From: CAZJNX01 sp964547415
Lineage (GTDB): Bacteria > Pseudomonadota > Alphaproteobacteria > Rhizobiales > Amorphaceae
Assembly: GCA_964547415.1 (NCBI GenBank)
Contig: CAZJNX010000279.1
Coordinates: forward strand, 1-5,378
Direction: 5' to 3'
DNA: 5,378 nt
Numbering within the stretch: the first letter of the stretch is position 1; each line of letters begins with the position of its first letter. Shown in pieces: positions 1 to 5,018 of this stretch. Made by a program: the position numbers and the translations under genes. The notes beneath the pieces were generated by a model, which was not told where the DNA came from, searched no databases, and saw only the letters and a program-made list of their open reading frames with translations.

Positions 1-570
1 GCGGCTGATCTTGTCGACGTCGTCGATGTACACGATCCCGCGCTGCGCCCGCTCGACGTTGTAGTCCGCCGCCTGAAGCAGCTTGAGGATGATGTTTTCC
101 ACATCCTCGCCGACGTAACCAGCCTCGGTGAGGGTCGTCGCGTCGGCCATCGTGAACGGGACGTCGAGGATGCGCGCCAATGTCTGGGCGAGTAGAGTCT
201 TGCCACAGCCGGTGGGGCCGATCAGCAGGATGTTCGACTTGGACAGCTCGACGTCGTTGTTCTTGGTCGCGTGATTGAGGCGCTTGTAGTGGTTGTGCAC
301 CGCAACCGACAGGACCTTCTTCGCCGACTGCTGCCCGATCACGTAGTCGTCCAGCACCTTGCGGATCTCGGCGGGCGTCGGAATTCCGTCGCGCGACTTC
401 ACCAGCGAGGACTTGTTCTCCTCGCGGATGATGTCCATGCACAGCTCGACACACTCATCGCAGATGAACACCGTCGGTCCGGCGATCAGCTTGCGCACCT
501 CGTGCTGACTCTTGCCGCAGAACGAGCAGTAGAGCGTGTTCTTGCTGTCGTTGCCGGATGCCTTGCTCAT
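1..570 (-). CDS. clpX: ATP-dependent Clp protease ATP-binding subunit ClpX (3' end cut off by window)
   Basis: ClpX is the AAA+ unfoldase that recognises substrates, unfolds them with ATP and threads them into the ClpP peptidase in the cytoplasm. The window holds the first 190 residues of a protein usually about 420 long, so the C-terminal half is missing. Visible parts: an N-terminal zinc-binding domain with C15-x2-C18 and C37-x2-C40; the start of the AAA+ module with DDYVIGQ at 74-80; Walker A GPTGCGKT at 118-125; the conserved TEAGYVGED segment; and Walker B ending in YIDDVDK. The second acidic residue of Walker B, D184, is Glu in the ClpX proteins I know (E185 in E. coli), where it is the catalytic base. 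The ATG start at 570 has an AGGGG ribosome binding site (578-582) seven bases upstream and gives the normal family N-terminus. It lies 361 bases after clpP on the same strand, so it may have its own promoter. Identity is certain; the Walker B residue needs confirmation. Confidence 0.97.
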   Translation of the reverse strand, partial: MSKASGNDSKNTLYCSFCGKSQHEVRKLIAGPTVFICDECVELCMDIIREENKSSLVKSRDGIPTPAEIRKVLDDYVIGQQSAKKVLSVAVHNHYKRLNHATKNNDVELSKSNILLIGPTGCGKTLLAQTLARILDVPFTMADATTLTEAGYVGEDVENIILKLLQAADYNVERAQRGIVYIDDVDKISR

Positions 571-672
571 TCAAAAACCCCTGCCGTCCCGAGGGACTGT
601 CCTTGCCTGCGGGCCGGCCCGTTCGCCCGCCCGCCGCCGGAGGGCCGCGCCCCCCGGGCGGCCGCGGGCCCG

Positions 673-692
673 TGCCGGTGATAATGCCGGCA
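673..692 (-). promoter_or_regulatory. Inverted repeat TGCCGG-N8-CCGGCA upstream of clpX
   Basis: Perfect 6-base arms (673-678 and 687-692) flank an AT-rich eight-base centre, which reads CATTATCA on the coding strand. The CATTAT part matches four of six bases of a sigma-70 -10 box, but no good -35 sits 16-18 bases upstream. The centre of the repeat is about 110 bases before the clpX start. It could be an operator over a clpX promoter, a small hairpin, or chance in GC-rich DNA. Confidence 0.25.
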
Positions 693-889
693 TGCAACCA
701 CGCGGCCTTGCCGCAGATCAACCCTTGCCGGCTTACGGAACGGTAAATCCCGCGTCAGGATGCGGTTCCCAGCGCGCGGCGGGCGTGGACCGGCCCCCGC
801 CACCCCACCATAATGCGCCCGCAGGGGATGGCAACGCGCGGGCGGACACCGGCGCCCGTGCCGCGTCGACGGGAAGCAGATGGGGTCGT

Positions 890-920
890 CCGGCCCGCGC
901 GGCAAGCCGCCGCGGGCCGG
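890..920 (-). terminator. Strong GC hairpin 11 bases after the clpP stop
   Basis: Ten perfectly complementary bases (890-899 with 911-920) enclose an inner CGG/CCG stem with a four-base loop and one bulged base. In the minus-strand transcript the hairpin begins 11 bases after the clpP stop codon. No U-run follows, so it is not a canonical intrinsic terminator. It could be a U-less terminator or attenuator, or a 3' stem that protects the tig-clpP mRNA and lets clpX be expressed at a different level. Confidence 0.45.
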
Positions 921-931
921 CCGGGGCGGCG

Positions 932-1561
932 TCAGGAGGCGGACTGCAGGGAGGCGCGGCTGTCGATCACCTGGTCGATGAGGCCGAACTCCTTGGCCAT
1001 GTCGGGCGTCATGAAGAAGTCGCGCTCGAGGGCCGATTCGATCCGGTCGAGGGACTGGCCGGTGTGCTTCTGGTAGATCTCGTTGAGGCGCCGCTTCAGG
1101 GCGATGATCTCCCGGGCGTGCAACTCGATGTCGGCCGCCGTCCCGCGAAAGCCGCCGGAAGGCTGGTGCACCATGATGCGCGCGTTGGGCAGGCAGAAGC
1201 GCATTCCCTTCTCGCCGGCGGAAAGCAGGAGAGAGGCCATGGACGCCGACTGGCCGATGCACAGCGTGGAGATCGGCGGACGGATGAACTGCATCGTGTC
1301 GTAGATCGCAAGGCCCGACGTCACGATCCCACCGGGGGAATTGATGTAGAGGGCGATCTCCTTGTTGGGGTTTTCCGCCTCCAGGAACAGGAGCTGGGCG
1401 CATACCAGTGTCGCCACCGTGTCCTCGATCGGGCCGGTGACGAAGATGATGTGCTCCTTCAGGAGGCGCGAGAAGATGTCGTAGGCGCGCTCGCCGCGGT
1501 TCGACTGCTCGACCACCATCGGCACCAGCGTGCTCATGTAGAAGTCGACCGGATCCTTCAT
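932..1561 (-). CDS. clpP: ATP-dependent Clp protease proteolytic subunit ClpP
   Basis: ClpP is the serine peptidase that forms the double-ring degradation chamber used by ClpX (and ClpA) in the cytoplasm. The 209-residue product is close to full family length. The catalytic triad is complete: S107 in GQSASMAS, H132 in MVHQPSGG, and D181 in LERDFFM. The oxyanion-loop motif INSPGG is at 73-78. The segment LVPMVVEQ at 12-19 matches the region where E. coli ClpP is cut to its mature form, so the first ten or so residues are probably a propeptide. I chose the ATG at 1561 because it has an AAAGGA site eight bases upstream and gives the usual MKDP start. An in-frame ATG seven codons earlier (1582) would put that site inside the gene. 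It follows tig by 98 bases on the same strand, so co-transcription is likely. The nucleophile context has Ser where I expect Ala before the catalytic Ala-Ser (GQSASM rather than GQAASM), an apparently mild change. Confidence 0.97.
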   Translation of the reverse strand: MKDPVDFYMSTLVPMVVEQSNRGERAYDIFSRLLKEHIIFVTGPIEDTVATLVCAQLLFLEAENPNKEIALYINSPGGIVTSGLAIYDTMQFIRPPISTLCIGQSASMASLLLSAGEKGMRFCLPNARIMVHQPSGGFRGTAADIELHAREIIALKRRLNEIYQKHTGQSLDRIESALERDFFMTPDMAKEFGLIDQVIDSRASLQSAS

Positions 1562-1569
1562 GGGTGACG

Positions 1570-1575
1570 TCCTTT
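1570..1575 (-). promoter_or_regulatory. Ribosome binding site of clpP
   Basis: AAAGGA on the minus strand lies eight bases before the ATG at 1561. It decides between that start and the in-frame ATG at 1582, which would place this site within the coding region. Confidence 0.7.
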
Positions 1576-1587
1576 CGATCATGGCGC

Positions 1588-1619
1588 GACCGTCCGCCGC
1601 CGGGACGGTCCGGCGGCGG
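1588..1619 (-). promoter_or_regulatory. Two overlapping, mutually exclusive hairpins in the tig-clpP gap
   Basis: Hairpin A pairs 1594-1603 with 1610-1619 (10 perfect base pairs, six-base loop). Hairpin B pairs 1588-1595 with 1603-1610 (8 perfect base pairs, seven-base loop). They share bases, so a transcript can form only one at a time. Hairpin A is transcribed first, after the tig stop, and B ends 12 bases before the clpP ribosome binding site. No U-run follows either. The layout resembles an attenuator or a processing site setting the tig:clpP ratio, but repeated GCCGCC-type sequence can also give such pairings by chance. Confidence 0.4.
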
Positions 1620-1659
1620 GCATGGTCGGCCCTCGCGTTCCCGTCGTCTATGCGGCGCG

Positions 1660-3090
1660 CTAGCCGCCCGTCTTGTCCGCGGACGCCTCGCCGGCCGTCC
1701 CGCCCTCGCCGCTTTCGGTCCCGGCCTCGCCGCGGGCCGCCGCGAGCGGATCGGTCTCGTCCTCGTCGGGCTTCAGGAGCTCCTCACGGCTCACCGGGGT
1801 CTCGTTCACCGTCACGAGCTCGAGGAGATAGTCCACCACCTTCTCCTCGAGAACCGGGGCGCGCAGGCTCGCCATCGCCTGGGGGTTCTTCCGGTAGAGC
1901 TCGAACACCTCCCGCTCGCGGCCGGGGAACTGCCGGACGCGCTCGATGAGGGCGCGCTGCATCTCCTCGTCGGTGACCTCCACCTTGGCGCTGTCGCCCA
2001 CCTCGGACAGGACGAGGCCGAGCTTGACCCGCCGCGCGGCGATCCGGCGGTACTCATCGCGCAGCTTCTCCTCGTCCGTCCCCTCGTCCTCGAAGGTCCG
2101 GCCCGCTTTCGCGAGCTCCTCGGTGGTCTGCCGCCAGATCACGTCGAACTCGGACTCCACCAGCTTCTCGGGAAGGGCGAAGTCGTATCGCTCGTCGAGG
2201 GCGTCGAGGAGGCGGCGCTTGACCTTCTGGCGGCTCGCCTCGTCGAGCATCTGGCGCAGCTGGCCCTCGATCGCCTCCTTCAGCTTCCCGAGGTCCTCGA
2301 GGCCCAGCCGCTCGGCGAGGGCGTCGTTCAACTCGACGGGCTCGGGCGCGGCGACGGCCGACATCTTCACGTCGAACGTCGCCTCCTTCCCGGCGAGGTG
2401 CTCGGCCTGGTAGTCCTCGGGGAAGGTGACGGCGATGGTGCGCTCCTCGCCCGCCGTGGCGCCGGCGAGCTGTTCCTCGAAGCCGGGGATGAAGCGGCCC
2501 TGGCCGATGACGAGCTCCACGTCCTCGGCCGCCCCGCCCTCGAACGGCTCCCCGTCGATCTTGCCGACGAAGCTGACGGTGAGCTTGTCGCCGTCGCCGG
2601 CGGCGCCTTCCTTGTCGGCGTAGCTGCGGCTGCGCTCGGCGAGCTCGGCGAGCTCACGCTCCACGTCCTCAGGGTCGACCTCCGCCACCGGCTTGTCGAC
2701 GGTGATGGCGTCGAAGCCGCCGAGCTCGATCTTCGGCAGGACCTCGTAGCTCATCTTGAAGGAGAAGTCGGACTCGCCCGCGATCACGCTCTCGATGCGC
2801 GCCTCGTCCACGTCCACGTCGGGCTGCAGCGCGGGCTTCTCGTCCCGCTCCTCCACCGCCGAGCGCACGCTCTCCTGCAGGACGTTCTGCACGATCTCGG
2901 CCATGGCGGACTTGCCGTAGAGGCGCTTCAGGTGCGTGACCGGCACCTTGCCGGGGCGGAAGCCCTTGATGCGCACCTTGCCCTTGAGGTCGTGGAGGTA
3001 CTCGTTGAGGCGCTGGTCGAGGTCGGCGGCGGGCACCGTCACCTCCAGTTCGCGCTTCAAGCCTTCGACGCGTGTCTCGTTTACCTGCAT
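1660..3090 (-). CDS. tig: Trigger factor, ribosome-associated chaperone and peptidyl-prolyl isomerase
   Basis: Trigger factor binds at the ribosome exit tunnel and shields nascent chains. The 476-residue product has the three expected parts. The N-terminal ribosome-binding domain (about 1-120) carries the signature GFRPGKVP at 43-50, the same positions as in E. coli. The FKBP-type isomerase domain (about 166-246) has KLTVSFVGKIDG, the IGQGRFIPGFE segment and the closing TFDVKMSAV. A helical, charged C-terminal chaperone domain follows. The last 35-40 residues are rich in Glu, Asp, Gly and Ala and look disordered, making the protein longer than the 432 residues of E. coli trigger factor. The ATG at 3090 gives the family start MQVNET; an AGGGA site lies only two bases upstream (3093-3097), a short spacing. 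The frame stays open for another 180 codons upstream, but that stretch is Arg/Pro-rich and not protein-like. It is the first of the three chaperone/protease genes, and clpP follows after 98 bases. Confidence 0.97.
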   Translation of the reverse strand: MQVNETRVEGLKRELEVTVPAADLDQRLNEYLHDLKGKVRIKGFRPGKVPVTHLKRLYGKSAMAEIVQNVLQESVRSAVEERDEKPALQPDVDVDEARIESVIAGESDFSFKMSYEVLPKIELGGFDAITVDKPVAEVDPEDVERELAELAERSRSYADKEGAAGDGDKLTVSFVGKIDGEPFEGGAAEDVELVIGQGRFIPGFEEQLAGATAGEERTIAVTFPEDYQAEHLAGKEATFDVKMSAVAAPEPVELNDALAERLGLEDLGKLKEAIEGQLRQMLDEASRQKVKRRLLDALDERYDFALPEKLVESEFDVIWRQTTEELAKAGRTFEDEGTDEEKLRDEYRRIAARRVKLGLVLSEVGDSAKVEVTDEEMQRALIERVRQFPGREREVFELYRKNPQAMASLRAPVLEEKVVDYLLELVTVNETPVSREELLKPDEDETDPLAAARGEAGTESGEGGTAGEASADKTGG

Positions 3091-3520
3091 GGTCCCTATC
3101 GTCGCGCTGGTGGCGGCGGCGGCCGCGCCCGTCGGCCCCGATCCGAAAAAGATGTCCGAGGGCGGTCCGGCGACGAGGCGGCGCCGCGGGGCGGCCGGCG
3201 GCCTCCGCCCGAACGGGGCCGTCGTGCCCCGCCCTCTCCTCAGGGTCAAGAGACGCCCAATAGCCGACCGCGGGCCCCTTGGGAAGATGGCCGCCCCGGG
3301 GGAAGCGGGCCGGCGGTGCGGGCGGCTCGACGCGAGGCCCCGCGACCACGGGGCCACGGGGCCACGGGACCACGGGGGCCGGATGATGCCGACCACGACG
3401 ATGAGGGCGAAGACGGCAGACGGCGTCGGCGAGGGCCGTCGGCCCGTCGCGGCGCGACGCCGGCCAGCCATCCCGCGCGTCCTGTCGAAGCGAGCTTGGT
3501 CGCTGGCGCGGGGCCGCGCT
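3091..3520 (-). other. 430-base leader upstream of tig, no gene seen
   Basis: This stretch separates the small membrane-protein gene from tig and should hold the tig promoter if tig is not read through from upstream. Open frames across it on both strands are low-complexity Arg/Pro/Gly sequence and are rejected. Visible content: a G-rich 8-base tandem repeat (3346-3378); a CTTGAC hexamer on the minus strand (around 3244-3249) that resembles a -35 box but has no -10 at the right distance; and a short U-run in the would-be leader (TCTTTTTC, near 3143-3150) with no clear stem before it. Confidence 0.55.
3346..3378 (+). repeat. Four tandem copies of CCACGGGG, potential G-quadruplex
   Basis: Three exact copies and one copy with a final A instead of G run back to back from 3346 to 3377, with an extra G at 3378. 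The plus strand therefore carries four G-runs of at least three bases separated by loops of four or five bases, which fits the standard G-quadruplex pattern. The G-rich strand is the template strand for tig, about 255-290 bases before its start codon. Copy number may vary between strains by slippage. Confidence 0.75.
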
Positions 3521-3793
3521 TCACGCCGGGCGGCCGCGCGACAGGGCGAGACACGGGCCGAGCAGCAGGCCGATGTTGACGAGCGGGGCGAGGACGGCGG
3601 CCCAGGGTGCGAGCCCGTCGGGCAGGCCATCGAGCCGGAGCACCCAGGGCAGGCCGAGCGGCATGAGGTAGGCGCCGGCGAGCGGATCGCGCGGCTGGCC
3701 GAACAGGCCGAAGGTGCCGATGGCCACGAGCGCCAGCGCGGACAGGTAGAGGAGCGCGTAGAGCCCGATCCCGAGCCTGCAGACCGTGCGCAC
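3521..3793 (-). CDS. Small hydrophobic membrane protein of unknown function
   Basis: The product is 90 residues with the GTG start at 3793 and is not recognised by name. It has one clear membrane segment at about 9-31 (ending AIGTFGLFG), a polar turn with Gln-Pro-Arg-Asp at 33-36, a hydrophobic stretch at about 38-52 with LPLG-like and PW elements, and a second strong membrane segment at about 62-84, followed by a short basic tail. Hydrophobic composition in this frame, against nonsense in the others, is the main reason to call it real. The 3793 GTG has a GAGGA site four bases upstream and puts the first membrane helix near the N-terminus. An in-frame GTG at 3844 would add 17 polar residues but has no good ribosome binding site. 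It lies 153 bases after the lipoprotein gene and 430 bases before tig on the same strand. An inner-membrane location is inferred; no function can be given. Confidence 0.7.
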   Translation of the reverse strand: MRTVCRLGIGLYALLYLSALALVAIGTFGLFGQPRDPLAGAYLMPLGLPWVLRLDGLPDGLAPWAAVLAPLVNIGLLLGPCLALSRGRPA

Positions 3794-3797
3794 CCCG

Positions 3798-3802
3798 TCC
3801 TC
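3798..3802 (-). promoter_or_regulatory. Ribosome binding site favouring the 3793 GTG start
   Basis: GAGGA on the minus strand lies four bases before the GTG at 3793. It is the reason to prefer this start of the membrane-protein gene over the GTG at 3844. Confidence 0.5.
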
Positions 3803-3844
3803 AGCCTCAGCTGGCGAACGCGGGCGGTTCGGGGGCGAGGTCAC

Positions 3845-3879
3845 CCGCCGTCCGGCGGCGGCCCCGGCGGAGCGCCGCC
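3845..3879 (-). terminator. Two adjacent small GC hairpins after the lipoprotein gene
   Basis: CCGCCG (3845-3850) can pair with CGGCGG (3853-3858), and GGCGG (3866-3870) with CCGCC (3875-3879). Both lie 70-100 bases after the lipoprotein stop in its transcript. No U-run follows. They could end or slow transcription before the membrane-protein gene, but short GC stems are common by chance in DNA of this composition. Confidence 0.22.
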
Positions 3880-3946
3880 CCCGGCACAGCGCCGCGCCCG
3901 CGTGGCCCTTCGTGGGTGAGCGGGGCCGGGTGGGATGCGCCGCCGT

Positions 3947-4297
3947 TCATGCCGCTCCTTCCTCGCCCATGGACATGAGCGAGGGGTTGGCGCCGTCCGC
4001 TGAGACGAGGCAGCGCCACGGCGCGCCGTTCGCACCGACCCTCATGTAGATGGCGGTGGCGGCCTCGGAGGTTTCTCCGCCGACCACGCGGACGTCGCCG
4101 TCGGTCGCCGCGTCGAGCGCGGTGCGGCAGGCGTCGATCGCGGCCTGGCTGACGTCGGGGGCCATGGTGGTGATGAACGGCGGACCGCCCGGCGCGAGCG
4201 GCACCTGCGCGGAGCTCCCGCCACCGCTCGTCTCGACGCAGCCGGCGATCCCGACAAGGATTGCAGCGGCAACGGGAAGTTTGACGACTGGCGTCAT
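3947..4297 (-). CDS. Small predicted lipoprotein, conserved-looking, function unknown
   Basis: The 116-residue product starts with a lipoprotein signal peptide: basic K6, a hydrophobic core at 7-18, and a lipobox I17-A18-G19-C20 for lipidation at C20. The next residue is Val, not Asp, so by the enterobacterial rule it would be sorted to the outer membrane. A Gly/Ser/Pro-rich linker (about 21-47) leads to a compact C-terminal domain (about 48-112) with C57 and C96, which could form a disulfide in the periplasm. That domain has the segment YMRVGANGAPWRC (84-96), and I recall similar APWRC-type sequences in uncharacterised alphaproteobacterial proteins; a search should confirm this. The ATG at 4297 has an AAGAGG site five bases upstream, and the base composition becomes more AT-rich just before it, as expected of a promoter region. 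It is the first protein gene after the tRNA on this strand. Substrate and partner are unknown. Confidence 0.8.
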   Translation of the reverse strand: MTPVVKLPVAAAILVGIAGCVETSGGGSSAQVPLAPGGPPFITTMAPDVSQAAIDACRTALDAATDGDVRVVGGETSEAATAIYMRVGANGAPWRCLVSADGANPSLMSMGEEGAA

Positions 4298-4319
4298 GTT
4301 GGCCTCTTCTTTGGCTCTC

Positions 4320-4349
4320 TGGATACACGCATGCGATCTTTGGTTTCAG
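4320..4349 (-). promoter_or_regulatory. Weak candidate promoter for the lipoprotein gene
   Basis: On the minus strand CTGAAA (4344-4349) and TATCCA (4320-4325) are 18 bases apart, matching four of six and three of six sigma-70 consensus bases. They sit 22-52 bases before the ATG in a locally AT-richer stretch. The location is plausible but the match is weak. Confidence 0.2.
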
Positions 4350-4365
4350 CGGATCTCGAACGTGA

Positions 4366-4380
4366 TCGCGTATTCCGCGA
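4366..4380. promoter_or_regulatory. Inverted repeat TCGCG-N5-CGCGA upstream of the lipoprotein gene
   Basis: Perfect five-base arms (4366-4370 and 4376-4380) surround TATTC, about 70-85 bases before the lipoprotein start and just upstream of the weak candidate promoter. The size and AT-rich centre fit a dimeric regulator site, but a match this short in GC-rich DNA can be chance. Confidence 0.25.
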
Positions 4381-4933
4381 AAGTGCCCTGATTTTCCGGG
4401 GCGGGGCAGGCAGAGCCTTGCAGAGAGTTCCGCTGCCGCGAAGGGCGAGAATATGCATTCGAGGGCGCCCGACGGGTCCTGCGCCGGTCCCGGATTTCGT
4501 CCCCTCGGGTCGACGGGATGGCCTTCTCTCCGACGCCGTCTTCCCGTTCACGATGTCGGCTCCGCCCCTCGGGATGTCCCGGCAGGGCGCGCGGGGACCC
4601 GCGAGGTTCCGCGCGGCGCGCTTCATCGGTCGAGGTCGTCCGCGCCCGGGGGCGGCTCCATGGGCGGCGCGATCGACCGGCCATGGTTCCGGACGCCCGG
4701 GAAATGGCGGGCACCCGCGGAACGACCGCCGGCGGGACGGGCCCGGTGCCCATCGCCGGCGGGGAGCCCGAAGGGGCCCGATCCGCCGACGTTCGCCGGG
4801 GCCCGGGCGATGGTGCGCCCAACCGGGGACGGCTCGAACCCAAGGTCGGCGAACGCGACGGCCCACCGCCGGCTATGCGGCGCGCCCGCGGAGCGAAGCG
4901 ATCGCAGATCGCGACAGGGCGAGGAGCAAGCAA
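4381..4933. other. 553-base region with no credible gene
   Basis: Open frames exist on both strands, but their translations are Arg/Pro/Gly-rich with no hydrophobic core, domain or good ribosome binding site, and several run through the tRNA gene. The part nearest the lipoprotein gene (to about 4460) is less GC-rich and may hold regulatory DNA. The rest is extremely GC-rich. No RNA family is recognised apart from the small hairpin beside the tRNA. Confidence 0.55.
4898..4912 (-). terminator. Small hairpin downstream of tRNA-Leu
   Basis: GCGATC (4898-4903) and GATCGC (4907-4912) form a perfect six-base stem with a three-base loop, 21 bases after the encoded CCA of the tRNA in its transcript. 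It is followed by TTCGCTCC rather than a U-run, so a terminator or a tRNA 3' processing landmark is only a possibility. Confidence 0.22.
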
Positions 4934-5018
4934 TGGTGCGGGCGGGGGGACTCGAACCCCCACGGCCGAAGCCACTGGAACCTAAATCCAGCGCGTCTAC
5001 CAGTTCCGCCACACCCGC
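4934..5018 (-). tRNA. tRNA-Leu, anticodon UAG, CCA encoded
   Basis: The 85-base gene folds as a class II tRNA. The acceptor stem pairs GCGGGTG with CGCCCGC (one G-U pair), followed by discriminator A and an encoded CCA at 4934-4936. The D-loop has the usual TGGTAGA stretch. The anticodon stem CTGGA/TCCAG encloses a loop with anticodon TAG (plus-strand CTA at 4982-4984), which reads CUN leucine codons. The long variable arm has a GGC/GCC stem with a TTCG loop. The T-arm is GGGGG-TTCGAGT-CCCCC. Length and layout match E. coli tRNA-Leu(UAG). It is transcribed in the same direction as the genes that follow, but 636 bases separate it from the lipoprotein start. No clear promoter is visible upstream. 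Confidence 0.97.

Larger units (their letters stand above)
571..931 (-). other. clpP-clpX intergenic region, no gene seen
   Basis: This 361-base gap is very GC-rich and holds no credible gene. The open frames across it are arginine- and proline-rich or lie antisense to clpP. Next to clpP it has a strong hairpin (890-920). About 100 bases before clpX it has an inverted repeat (673-692). Just before clpX it has a clear ribosome binding site. A gap this size leaves room for a separate clpX promoter, but I found no convincing -35/-10 pair or heat-shock sigma factor site. Confidence 0.6.

Noticed and set aside
536..1567. Plus-strand open frame of 343 codons opposite clpP and the clpP-clpX gap
   Set aside because: It is the antisense of clpP with its complete catalytic triad, and shows no domain or ribosome binding site.
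3143..3150. U-run in the tig leader as an intrinsic terminator
   Set aside because: I found no convincing stem directly before it; the nearby GC repeats do not form a clean inverted repeat.
3244..3249. CTTGAC hexamer as the -35 of a tig promoter, including a heat-shock type
   Set aside because: No acceptable -10 sequence lies at the proper distance for a housekeeping or sigma-32-type promoter.
1564..3579. Plus-strand open frame of 671 codons opposite tig
   Set aside because: It is antisense to trigger factor, whose domains and motifs are unmistakable. The frame stays open because stop codons are rare in GC-rich DNA, and its composition is Leu/Glu/His/Arg-biased as expected of a shadow.
3091..3630. 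N-terminal extension of trigger factor by 180 codons
   Set aside because: The frame is open but the translation is Arg/Pro/Gly-rich and overlaps the membrane-protein gene. The family start MQVNET at 3090 is clear.
3807..3950. 47-codon minus-strand frame whose ATG overlaps the lipoprotein stop (ATGA)
   Set aside because: The overlap suggests translational coupling, but the product is Arg/Pro/Gly-rich with no hydrophobic core or motif, and it runs into the likely start region of the next gene.
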